A stretch of 64,000 bases of DNA from Fuerstiella sp. GTDB taxonomy: Bacteria > Planctomycetota > Planctomycetia > Planctomycetales > Planctomycetaceae. Of this stretch, positions 36,491 to 44,297 are shown one piece after another (position 1 is the first letter of the stretch; the number at the start of each line of letters is the position of its first letter). Location: positions 1 to 64,000 of the forward strand of contig JAQWOH010000078.1 in NCBI GenBank assembly GCA_029245955.1, in the 5' to 3' direction. Both the position numbers and the translations under genes were made by a program. Under the pieces are notes generated by a model. That model saw only the letters and a list, made by a program, of their open reading frames with translations. It did not search any database and was not told where the DNA came from.

Positions 36491-38830
36491 TTACTCCGGA
36501 GCAGGCCAGTTCAGATGTCTGTGCAGAAACGCGTACGTCGCCTGACCATTGATCGTATGAGGTCCCACAAACCACTCGATTTCTGTTCGCTCACCGATAC
36601 CGAGTTTCGCGGCATACAGGTGCCGTACCTTGGCGTATTCATACGCAACCCAGTCGTCTTCACCGACACCGTCGAAGTGACCACGCTCCACCATGAAAGG
36701 CCGCGGACAGATCATGGCGGCCATTTCGTAGTAGTTGAACGTACTGCCGAGATCCCATTCGAAGATCTCGTATTCCCCCGTCCAGACATAACTGAAGTTC
36801 AGACGACTGCTGGCGTTCTTGCGAACCCACTCGTTAAAATCTGCCGAGCAGATTGAAAGGCAATAATCCGTCACCAGCGCCGGAATGCGCATGGCCGATT
36901 TTCCGCCATAGCTCAGACCGTAAAAACCGATGCGGTCGGGGTCCACAAACGACTGAGACTTCAACCAGTTCACGATCTGCTGGTGCTGCGGCACAATGAC
37001 TGAAAACAGAGTCTTGCCCAGAGGATTGGCCTTCCGCTGCAGCGTACGAAATCGGTCCTGAAAAATATAAGGGTTCTGAGGTGCAAAGGTGATGAAACCA
37101 CGTTCGCACAATTTCGCGGCGAAATCGTGATATGCTCGATGGTCGCCCAGAAAGACATCTGTCGGTCGACCTTCCAGCCCATGCTGACAAACCACGACCG
37201 GACGCTTCTCACCGGGCCTCAGATCTTTCGGCAGCAGTAACACGCCATAAGCAAAGACTTCCGGAAACACATCCAGCACAACTTCGTGCCCCGTCCATTT
37301 TTCCGTCTCCCACTTCTGCCGGGAACGCGCGTTAAAGGGCAGCAATTCGTTATCGAATTCTCCGATGACGTCTTTACGGAACGTCTCACGATATGCTTCA
37401 GATGATTTCTCATAGGCATCCACTGACGATTTATCCAGCTTACCCATAAAGTCTTTGCGAACGAACGGACTCTCCCGAAGCAAAGCCTGGTTGTGCCGGT
37501 CGATCTGTTCAAACTGTCGTTGCTGCCGTGCCTGAATGACCTCCGTGCGGTCGCCGATATCATCAGGCCGCGTTGTCTTTGCCATCCGCTTAACAGTCGC
37601 CTCATCGATATCGTCGCCACCCACGGCCGTCAGAAATTCGGGCAGCGCCTTGCTGCAGAACAATTCTGTGTCTCCATACACATTTGTCACGCCCACGGAC
37701 TGAGCGCCCGACTCGATCAATCCTGCGGCAATTTCAGCGACTGTCTCCAGTTCTCCACGCACTTCCTGAGTGGAAGGTGTCTTCAGCACGGCCGGAGCGC
37801 CACCATCACCGGAAAGCTTAACGGTCGGCCAGTCTGCAAAATCTGTGATCAATCGCCGAGGCAGCACCATCGCCCCCAGCTCTGCACAGCCAAATTCCCT
37901 CAGAGCACCAAACACGTTGCGATCCAATGGCTCCTGCCAACTGCCTTCTCGCGGGCCCATGGCTCCGGAAACGCAGACCGCATCAATTCGTGTGTCGAGT
38001 GCCCCCGCATACAGTGCCAACAGACCGCCTTCGCCGTAGCCAACAACACCGATCCGTGGATCGGCCCCGTCAGCATCCACCTCAAACCAGTCAACAGCCG
38101 CCAGCACCTTCTGCAGTTCATAGCCAATCACGTGGCGTCCGAGTTCAAAGGCTGAGCGGTACAGATACTCTCGATTCGTCAGATTGGCACGACCGTTTCG
38201 TTTGCTGCGTTCACGACTAATGAGCGTCGGCACAACGACTCGAAATCCCGCCTCAACGGCACGCCGAGCAAACTGAGACTGCAGCGGCACCCCCTCTACA
38301 AAACCGCAGATCTGCTCAGGCGACTGATCAGCATCCGGAATGGCGACAACGTTGCCAATGGCCGGACCATTCGGAACCAACAACAGGCCCTCGCCATAGA
38401 TGGAAGGCAGGTTCTTTGCCGTCGGTGCCGGGTCCGCCAGCACGGGCCAGCGAATCGCAAGAGCTCTGAATCCCTGTCCGGTTGCAACGACACCCTGACG
38501 GTCGACGGTCGACGTAATCTCCGGCGACTCAAAGGACATCCGCGTGTCACGACCGCCCAGAATATTCATCAGGCGTTGCCGGTTGGGCTCAATCGATTTG
38601 TTGTAGGCAGCGGCCGAAGACACGTCACGATTCCAGAATGCAGCCCGACCGCTCCTGGAATCAACGATCTTCTGCAGCAGAAAGCGGTCAATGCCGTCAA
38701 CCATTTCGGATGCGAGGTCGACATCCCCCGTCAGCGAAAGCGTGCCCTCCGGCTGCTGAGCTGGCGATGTGGCGGCCGGCGTCAGTAAGAAACAGGAAAC
38801 AAACAGAACGCGGAAGACTGAGGTACACAT
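36491..38830 (-). CDS. Secreted two-domain alpha/beta hydrolase (acetyl-xylan-esterase-like)
   Basis: A 779-residue exported protein. Residues 1-24 are a signal peptide (FRVLFVSCFLLTPAATSPAQ). Two alpha/beta hydrolase domains follow. The first (about 110-400) has the elbow GVVGYGEGGLLALYAG, where Ser is replaced by Glu, so it is probably non-catalytic. The second (about 500-779) has IGFYGLSYGGKSAMRIP (GxSxG) and the late His in WFVGPHTING, as in acetyl-xylan esterase/dienelactone hydrolase relatives. The linker (about 430-500) is charged. It is divergent from the BMC regulator over a 573-base gap, so it may release the sugars the BMC uses, for example by deacetylating fucose- or rhamnose-rich glycans. 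That link is inference. Confidence 0.78.
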   Translation of the reverse strand: MCTSVFRVLFVSCFLLTPAATSPAQQPEGTLSLTGDVDLASEMVDGIDRFLLQKIVDSRSGRAAFWNRDVSSAAAYNKSIEPNRQRLMNILGGRDTRMSFESPEITSTVDRQGVVATGQGFRALAIRWPVLADPAPTAKNLPSIYGEGLLLVPNGPAIGNVVAIPDADQSPEQICGFVEGVPLQSQFARRAVEAGFRVVVPTLISRERSKRNGRANLTNREYLYRSAFELGRHVIGYELQKVLAAVDWFEVDADGADPRIGVVGYGEGGLLALYAGALDTRIDAVCVSGAMGPREGSWQEPLDRNVFGALREFGCAELGAMVLPRRLITDFADWPTVKLSGDGGAPAVLKTPSTQEVRGELETVAEIAAGLIESGAQSVGVTNVYGDTELFCSKALPEFLTAVGGDDIDEATVKRMAKTTRPDDIGDRTEVIQARQQRQFEQIDRHNQALLRESPFVRKDFMGKLDKSSVDAYEKSSEAYRETFRKDVIGEFDNELLPFNARSRQKWETEKWTGHEVVLDVFPEVFAYGVLLLPKDLRPGEKRPVVVCQHGLEGRPTDVFLGDHRAYHDFAAKLCERGFITFAPQNPYIFQDRFRTLQRKANPLGKTLFSVIVPQHQQIVNWLKSQSFVDPDRIGFYGLSYGGKSAMRIPALVTDYCLSICSADFNEWVRKNASSRLNFSYVWTGEYEIFEWDLGSTFNYYEMAAMICPRPFMVERGHFDGVGEDDWVAYEYAKVRHLYAAKLGIGERTEIEWFVGPHTINGQATYAFLHRHLNWPAPE

Positions 38831-39403
38831 CAGGCGGATACTCCACTGCGATAATAAAACTCAATGAATGCAGTGTGTCCGGAACCGCCAGAAGTTTCCA
38901 CTCATCAGACACCAGTGACGACCGGCAGGACACCAGAAAGACAAAGTGTTGGCGTGGATCCCGAGGCCCTTTGTGAAGGGTTGCGTCAACAAACGCCGTT
39001 TCCACTCGAATCTGCTCGGACTCAAGAACTTCCCGCAGTCCACCCGTATAGGTCCTGGGTCCTGACCGGGACCAGCATGATACAACGAGACGACAGGCGA
39101 CTACGTATCGGCAATGTTGCAACAGAGACGACGTGCAGTTCAAGAGCCGGACATCAGTCGCGTGCTGCAGATTCGACGACCGGCAGAACCGGCATATCAC
39201 ATCCATCGAATCAGGGTGCATGTCTGTTTTCGGCATCATGCAACAGCATATGTGGTAAGTTTAAACACATGGGAGTTCTGCAACTTATGCGCAGACTGAA
39301 TCATCACCATGCAAAATACGTCATATTAAAGACCTGTAAGTTGCATTTCAGAGCATAACATGTCATTATCTCCTGTCATGAGAACTCATTTTCGGTCAAT
39401 TTC
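38831..39403. promoter_or_regulatory. Divergent regulatory region of the BMC locus
   Basis: 573 bases between the esterase (minus) and the DeoR gene (plus) hold no gene. Near the DeoR start a direct repeat TGTCAT occurs at 39361-39366 and 39374-39379 (13-base period), and a weak promoter-like pair TTGCAT (39341-39346) / CATTAT (39364-39369) has 17-base spacing. Both are proposals only; a DeoR operator would be expected here. Confidence 0.4.
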
Positions 39404-40186
39404 ATGATGATTACCGACGAACGACGCACCAGAATCCTTCAAATCGCGGAGGAATCAGGCTTTGTCTCGCTGCAGAGGTTGGTCTCTGCAGTGGGTGCAA
39501 GTGAGTCGACGGTACGTCGTGACCTTGAGTTCCTGCACGCACAGGGACATCTGCACCGGACCCGCGGTGGTGCGGCCTATGCCGGAGACTCTTTGGCGGA
39601 TTTTGACGTCAGGCAGAATCGCGCCTCGCTGGAAAAGCGACGAATCGCCCAACGCACCGCAGAACTCATTACGGAAGGCGAAACGGTTCTGCTGGATGGT
39701 GGCACGACAACGCTGGAAGTCGCCAAAAACCTGAACGGAAAAACGCTGCAGGTGGTGACAAACTCACTGCCGATCGCATCGCAATTGATGAACCAACCCA
39801 AAGTGGAACTGATCTTTATTGGCGGCTACGTGTATCCGAAAACGGGAGTTGCTCTGGGCGATCAAGCGATTTCAGCGCTCAAGAACATCAACGTGTCACG
39901 ACTGGTGATGAGTGCCGGCGGAGTCACTCAGGACGGCCTGTTCAACAGCAACGCCCTGCTGGTGGAAACAGAACGTCAGATGATCAGCGCAGCTGAGCAT
40001 GTCACGTTGGTGGCTGACAGCAGCAAGTTCGGCCAGCGTGCGTTGTCGCAACTGTGCCCGCTGAACGCGGTCAGTGAAATCGTCACCGATGACGGACTTT
40101 CGGATGAATGGCGACGGACGCTGAAAGGCGATGGCATTGCTTTGGAGGTCGTGGAAGTGAAGTCACGGACAATGGTTGAAAGTTGA
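39404..40186 (+). CDS. DeoR-family transcriptional regulator of the BMC operon
   Basis: A 260-residue sugar-responsive repressor. N-terminal winged HTH: RILQIAEESGFVSLQRLVSA then ASESTVRRDLEFLHAQGHLH. The C-terminal sugar-phosphate sensor domain has the family's LDGGTTTLEVAKNL, VVTNSLPIASQL, VELIFIGGYVYPKTGVALGD and LVADSSKFGQRAL. It probably binds a sugar phosphate of the compartment's pathway and de-represses the operon. Two in-frame ATGs (39404, 39407) compete for the start. It is the first gene of the plus-strand run and 204 bases before pduL, so it may have its own promoter. Confidence 0.92.
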   Translation: MMITDERRTRILQIAEESGFVSLQRLVSAVGASESTVRRDLEFLHAQGHLHRTRGGAAYAGDSLADFDVRQNRASLEKRRIAQRTAELITEGETVLLDGGTTTLEVAKNLNGKTLQVVTNSLPIASQLMNQPKVELIFIGGYVYPKTGVALGDQAISALKNINVSRLVMSAGGVTQDGLFNSNALLVETERQMISAAEHVTLVADSSKFGQRALSQLCPLNAVSEIVTDDGLSDEWRRTLKGDGIALEVVEVKSRTMVES

Positions 40187-40390
40187 CGGAGCCGTGACGG
40201 TTCGATGGAAGCGACAGGAATGGCAGTAGTAACAGGAAAAACAGCGGAGCCCGGGCAGTGATCACGTTGCTGGTGATCAGATGTCCGCTTCGATTTCAGG
40301 ATTAATCAGACAGAACGGTGAATCCGCTCTGCACGTCGCGCGGAGCGTGGCGACAAGCTTCACGGAGGACTGACCTGGAGAACAACTGAA

Positions 40391-41161
40391 GTGGTTTCAG
40401 CAACAGCAATTCAACGAACAGACGTCGAACGTATCGTACGAGACGTGTTGGCTCGACAGTCCGGCAGTGGTTTCACGAAAGCCACTGCGGCCGGAATTCC
40501 GGTACTGCGTGGCGGCGGCACGAATAGTGCCGAGCAGTCAGGTGCGGCAGAAGAAAACCGTAACCCTCTGATGGTCAACATTTCCGCTCGTCACGTTCAC
40601 CTGACTCAGGAGCATGTCGAAACCCTGTACGGCACAGGAGCAACGCTGACGCCTCAGAAAGACCTGTATCAGGACGGCTACTTCGCGGCAGAGGAAACTG
40701 TTGCCGTCGTCGGCCCGCGGCGGCGGATGATCCCAAATGTCCGCGTGCTCGGTCCGTGTCGCGGTGATTCTCAGATCGAACTGGCATTCACGGACGGCAT
40801 CTCGCTGGGAATTGATCTGCCCGTTCGCGTTTCGGGCAATGTTCAGGGAACACCGGGCTGTGTGCTGGTGGGTCCCAAGGGAGTTGTCGAACTGCAGCAG
40901 GGCGTAATTCGGGCACTGCGACACGTACACATGGGCCCCGCAGACCTGAGGCACTACGGCGTCAGTGACAAAGAAAACATACACCTGCGAGTGGAATCCC
41001 CAGGCTGCACCACGGTGCTGGAAGACCTGGTCGTTCGTGCAGGAGACAATATCAAACTGGAAGTTCATCTGGACACAGATGAAGGCAACGCCATCAACCT
41101 TGAAAAAGCGACGAAGGTGGAGCTGGTGAAAGCGGAACCGTGTGCCTGTAAGGGCCATTGA
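40391..41161 (+). CDS. pduL: Phosphotransacylase PduL with N-terminal targeting peptide
   Basis: A 256-residue PduL-type phosphate acyltransferase, exchanging CoA and phosphate on an acyl group (here probably lactyl/propionyl) inside the BMC. Residues 4-22 (TAIQRTDVERIVRDVLAR) form an amphipathic helix typical of BMC encapsulation peptides, followed by a Gly/Ala-rich linker to about 55. The catalytic barrels contain ISARHVHLTQEH (His68/His70) and RHVHMGPAD (178-186), the zinc-site histidines. The start is GTG. There is a 157-base gap before the first shell gene. Confidence 0.93.
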   Translation: MVSATAIQRTDVERIVRDVLARQSGSGFTKATAAGIPVLRGGGTNSAEQSGAAEENRNPLMVNISARHVHLTQEHVETLYGTGATLTPQKDLYQDGYFAAEETVAVVGPRRRMIPNVRVLGPCRGDSQIELAFTDGISLGIDLPVRVSGNVQGTPGCVLVGPKGVVELQQGVIRALRHVHMGPADLRHYGVSDKENIHLRVESPGCTTVLEDLVVRAGDNIKLEVHLDTDEGNAINLEKATKVELVKAEPCACKGH

Positions 41162-41318
41162 GAAAAGCGGTTAATCCCGGACTCCGGTTCGGGAACAGGA
41201 AACAGGTGCTCAACTCTGAAGAGTCAGGCAGCCAAACAAACCAACAGCCACGGAAAGCTGTTATACAAGTTTGCCCACGCGTTGGTGGAATCAACGACAG
41301 AGGCGGGAGAGTGATGAA

Positions 41319-41612
41319 ATGGCGAAAGCAATGGAAGCTCTTGGGATGATCGAAACGAAGGGCTTCGTGTGCATGCTCGAAGCCGTCGACACGATGCTCA
41401 AGGCAGCAAATGTTGAGATGATTGGCTGGGACAAGGTCGGCAGCGGCCTGGTGACATCCTTCATCGTAGGTGACGTAGGCGCTGTGAAAGCAGCCATCGA
41501 CGCGGGTGCTCAGGCAGCATCCAAACTGGGCGAAGTTGTGAGCGTGGAAGTGATTCCTCGACCACACGAAGAGCTGAATTCAGTTCTGCCAAAGGCAAAA
41601 GTGAAGAAGTAA
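41319..41612 (+). CDS. BMC-H shell protein 1
   Basis: A 97-residue hexamer-forming shell protein. It shows the family sequence EALGMIETKGFVCMLEAVD, and GSGLVTSFIVGDVGAVKAAI followed by DAGAQAA. The pore loop WDKVGSG is like PduA's KIGSG. The C-terminal tail (EELNSVLPKAKVKK) is basic. The ATG at 41319 is preceded by AGGCGGGAGAG; an in-frame extension to 41271 is ignored. With BMC-H 2 it would build the facets. Highly expressed in known systems. Confidence 0.95.
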   Translation: MAKAMEALGMIETKGFVCMLEAVDTMLKAANVEMIGWDKVGSGLVTSFIVGDVGAVKAAIDAGAQAASKLGEVVSVEVIPRPHEELNSVLPKAKVKK

Positions 41613-41700
41613 CACACGACGTTAACAATCCGCCGGTCTCTGCTGACAGTTCAGCTGATGGTCGACGCGTGATATCTGACAACTCCATTAGGAAACAACA

Positions 41701-41967
41701 ATGTCTGAAGCAATTGGAATGATCGAGACCAAGGGTCTGGTCTCTCAGATCCAGGCATCCGATGCGATGCTTAAATCCGCCAACGTGTCTCTGGTCAAGC
41801 AGGTACAAATTGGTGGCGCGTTTGTCACAACAATCATCAAGGGTGACGTCGGCTCTGTCCGCGCTGCCGTTGATGCCGGCGCAGCGGCAGCTTCTCAGAG
41901 CGGTGAACTGGTGAGTGCTCACCTGATTCCTCGCCCCGAGCAGACTCTGCTGGATCAGTTCGTATAA
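41701..41967 (+). CDS. BMC-H shell protein 2
   Basis: An 88-residue hexameric shell protein, paralogue of the preceding gene: EAIGMIETKGLVSQIQASDA, then GGAFVTTIIKGDVGSVRAAV and DAGAAAASQ. The pore loop is QVQIGGA instead of KVGSG, so the two hexamers should have different pores. It lies 88 bases after the first shell gene. A GC hairpin begins three bases after its stop. Confidence 0.95.
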   Translation: MSEAIGMIETKGLVSQIQASDAMLKSANVSLVKQVQIGGAFVTTIIKGDVGSVRAAVDAGAAAASQSGELVSAHLIPRPEQTLLDQFV

Positions 41968-41970
41968 GGG

Positions 41971-41986
41971 GGCGGTGCCGACCGCC
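41971..41986 (+). promoter_or_regulatory. Intercistronic hairpin after BMC-H 2
   Basis: GGCGGT (41971-41976) pairs with ACCGCC (41981-41986) around GCCG. It could protect the abundant shell mRNA from 3' decay or attenuate read-through to the kinase gene. No T-run follows. Confidence 0.55.
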
Positions 41987-42086
41987 GGCGGATTCGAGCT
42001 AACGCTCGGACATGCTGTCACAGGTCGGTCATACGATCTCGCAAAACGTATCCCAACTCAAGACGTCACGGAGGGCGAAGGACGAT

Positions 42087-43274
42087 ATGAAGGTTCTGGT
42101 AGCTAATCTGGGTTCCACGAGTTTCAAGTACCGACTGTTTGATCTGTCGGACGAGACTCAACTTGCGCGAGGCGGCATTGACCGCATCGGGGAAGCGGAA
42201 AGCCACTGCGCCGTGGAAATCGGCGATCATCGTGGGGAGACTCAGCAGAATATTCCGGATCACGCAGCAGCCGTGGGCATTTGTCTGCAGCAACTGACGG
42301 ATCCCGAATACGGTTGTCTGAAATCCGTCGATGAGGTGGCGGGCATTGGCTTTAAAGCCGTGTTCGCGGGCAGTCTGAGCGGCGTTCGCATTGTCAACGC
42401 GGAACTGCTGGAAAAAATGGAGGTTCTGTCCGACATCGCTCCGGCTCACAATCCGCCATATGTCAGCGCGATGCGTCAGTTACGGCAGGCGTTTCCTCAG
42501 ATTCCTCTGGTCGCGGCTCTGGAAACGGGTTTTCACGAAACCGTTCCTTTTGAGCATCGAGCGTATGCCGTTCCGTACGAATGGTACACCGACCACGAAA
42601 TTCGCCGTTGGGGTTTTCATGGCGCCAGCCATCGATTCATCGCAGGACGCGTTTCTGAAATCGTGGGCCGTGATGACCTGAAGGTGATCAGTTGCCACCT
42701 GGGGGGCAGCGCTTCGATCTGTGCAATTCGTCACGGCAAAAGCCAGGCTGCTTCTATGGGCATGAGCCCTCAGGGAGGCCTGCCGAACAATAACCGAGTC
42801 GGCGATTTCGATGCGTATGCGATTCCTGTGATCATGAAGGCCACGGGACTGACGTTCGAGGAAGTGCTGCAGGAAATGAGTTCCAAAGGCGGACTGCTGG
42901 GAATCAGCGGACTGAGCGGTGACTGTCGTGATCTGGAGGATGCCGCAGCGGAAGGACACGACCGGGCAGAAAAGGCGTTAAGACTGTTTGAAGCATCGAT
43001 TCGGTCCTATGTCGGCTCCTACATGGCGTTGCTGGGCGGAGTGGACATGATCGTATTTACGGGCGGTATCGGAGAAAACAGCAAACGGATTCGCACCAAC
43101 GTCTGCCGCGATATGGAGTGGGCGGGCGTAAAACTGTGCTCGGAAAAGAATTCCAGCATGGCACGAGGCTCGGAAGTCTGTATCAACGCTGAGGACAGCG
43201 GAGTACAGGTCTGGGTCATTCCCACGAACGAAGAACTGGTCGTGGCAAGGCAAACCGCAGCGGCCATTAGTTGA
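42087..43274 (+). CDS. Acetate/propionate-type acyl kinase
   Basis: A 395-residue member of the acetate kinase family, converting acyl phosphate plus ADP to acid plus ATP. Landmarks: VANLGSTSFKYRLFDL (canonical NxGSSS reads NLGSTS), FETGFH-like ALETGFHETVPFEHRAYAVP, RRWGFHGASHRFIA, CHLGGSASICAI, VFTGGIGENSKRIR. In the BMC it would regenerate ATP from lactyl or propionyl phosphate made by PduL. The sequence is divergent at the substrate end, so lactyl rather than acetyl phosphate may be preferred (inference). Start ATG at 42087 with GGAGGGCGAAGGA upstream; an extension to 42012 is rejected. No targeting helix is seen. Confidence 0.9.
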   Translation: MKVLVANLGSTSFKYRLFDLSDETQLARGGIDRIGEAESHCAVEIGDHRGETQQNIPDHAAAVGICLQQLTDPEYGCLKSVDEVAGIGFKAVFAGSLSGVRIVNAELLEKMEVLSDIAPAHNPPYVSAMRQLRQAFPQIPLVAALETGFHETVPFEHRAYAVPYEWYTDHEIRRWGFHGASHRFIAGRVSEIVGRDDLKVISCHLGGSASICAIRHGKSQAASMGMSPQGGLPNNNRVGDFDAYAIPVIMKATGLTFEEVLQEMSSKGGLLGISGLSGDCRDLEDAAAEGHDRAEKALRLFEASIRSYVGSYMALLGGVDMIVFTGGIGENSKRIRTNVCRDMEWAGVKLCSEKNSSMARGSEVCINAEDSGVQVWVIPTNEELVVARQTAAAIS

Positions 43275-43286
43275 GAATGTTGTACG

Positions 43287-43301
43287 TCAGGCACTGCCTG
43301 A
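43287..43301 (+). promoter_or_regulatory. Intercistronic hairpin before BMC-P 1
   Basis: TCAGGC (43287-43292) pairs with GCCTGA (43296-43301) around ACT. It contains the CACTGCCTGA sequence also seen in similar form before the aldolase gene. Confidence 0.5.
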
Positions 43302-43323
43302 TCTACCTGGAAAGGCATTGGAA

Positions 43324-43638
43324 ATGTTTCTGGCACGAATCACAGGCAGCGTGGTCTCGACTCAAAAGGTCGACGAGCTGGTTGGTCAGAAACTTCTGAT
43401 CGTGGAACCACTGCGCGTCAACGAAAAGGACCAGAGCGACCTGCAGCCGACAGGACGTTCTTTTGTCTGCGTCGACACCGTAGGAGCAGGCGAAGGTGAA
43501 GTCGTGCTGTGTGTTCAGGGTAGTAGTGCTCGGTTTACACCTGGCACGAAGACCCTGCCGATTGATGCTGCCATTGTCGGCATCATTGATTCTGTCAGCG
43601 TGAAGAATCAAATCATATTTGAAGGAGAGCAGATCTGA
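43324..43638 (+). CDS. BMC-P (pentameric) shell protein 1
   Basis: A 104-residue EutN/CcmL-family vertex protein: FLARITGSVVSTQKVDELVG, QKLLIVEPL, then VCVDTVGAGEGEVVLCVQGS and PIDAAIVGIIDSV. Such pentamers cap the vertices of the shell. The start ATG at 43324 is preferred over the upstream TTG at 43318. Its stop is one base before the ATG of the membrane protein, so they are translationally coupled. Confidence 0.93.
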   Translation: MFLARITGSVVSTQKVDELVGQKLLIVEPLRVNEKDQSDLQPTGRSFVCVDTVGAGEGEVVLCVQGSSARFTPGTKTLPIDAAIVGIIDSVSVKNQIIFEGEQI

Positions 43639-43639
43639 A

Positions 43640-44170
43640 ATGTCGCCCCCCTACTCAACACCAGATGCCCAGAGCCCCGGACAACCGGCACAGAATTCTG
43701 TGCAGTCAGTTCGCGTACTGAAGATCATTACATTTGCGATGGTGATGGGCGTGCTGGTGTTTATGGGCGTCACGCTGGCCATGAGTCAGGGAGCAATTGA
43801 CGGTGACCCGAATGTAATGTCGTGGATCGGAATCGGCATGGGCGTTTTGATGGGCGTGAATCATCTTGTGGTTCCGAACATCGTTGCTGGTATTGCGTTG
43901 AACAATGTGAATGTGGAGACGTTGCAAAATGCTGACGACATGATGAAGTTTTCACTGATCTACCCGGCATTCCAAACGCGGCACATTGTGGCGTGTGGAA
44001 TGCTGGAGGCGGCCGCATTCATGAATCTGCTGTTCTACATGCTGACCAGTTACGCAGGCAATCTCGCTGCGGCCGGTGTACTGGTCGTGATGATTGCACT
44101 TCGGTTTCCGTCGGTCAGCGCGGTGGAATTTTGGGTTCAGGATCGAGTTCGGGAAATTGAGCTGAGGTAA
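43640..44170 (+). CDS. Four-helix membrane protein in the BMC operon
   Basis: A 176-residue protein I do not recognise. A Pro/Gln/Ser-rich cytoplasmic-looking tail (1-24) is followed by four hydrophobic segments: about 27-48, 60-86, 116-136 and 138-155. Between helices 2 and 3 lies a polar loop (NNVNVETLQNADDMMKFS). The last residues (VQDRVREIELR) are charged. It is coupled to BMC-P 1 (1-base gap) and precedes the aldehyde dehydrogenase. Possible roles are a channel/transporter for sugar, lactate or 1,2-propanediol, or an anchor linking the compartment to the membrane; no family match supports any of these. Confidence 0.75.
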   Translation: MSPPYSTPDAQSPGQPAQNSVQSVRVLKIITFAMVMGVLVFMGVTLAMSQGAIDGDPNVMSWIGIGMGVLMGVNHLVVPNIVAGIALNNVNVETLQNADDMMKFSLIYPAFQTRHIVACGMLEAAAFMNLLFYMLTSYAGNLAAAGVLVVMIALRFPSVSAVEFWVQDRVREIELR

Positions 44171-44211
44171 CAGACAGCGCTGCAGCGACAGGACCGCTGC
44201 CTCGCCACTTG

Positions 44212-44232
44212 GACAGTGGCGACAGTTTTGAA
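44212..44232 (+). promoter_or_regulatory. Intercistronic hairpin before aldehyde dehydrogenase
   Basis: TCGCCACT (44212-44219) pairs perfectly with AGTGGCGA (44225-44232), loop TGGAC, followed by CAGTTTTG. It lies 41 bases after the membrane-protein stop; partial terminator or processing stem. Confidence 0.6.
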
Positions 44233-44297
44233 TCACGGAGGGCACAACATATGGGTCAGGCTGAGCCTGATCTGCACTGACACAGAGAGACCGAAAA

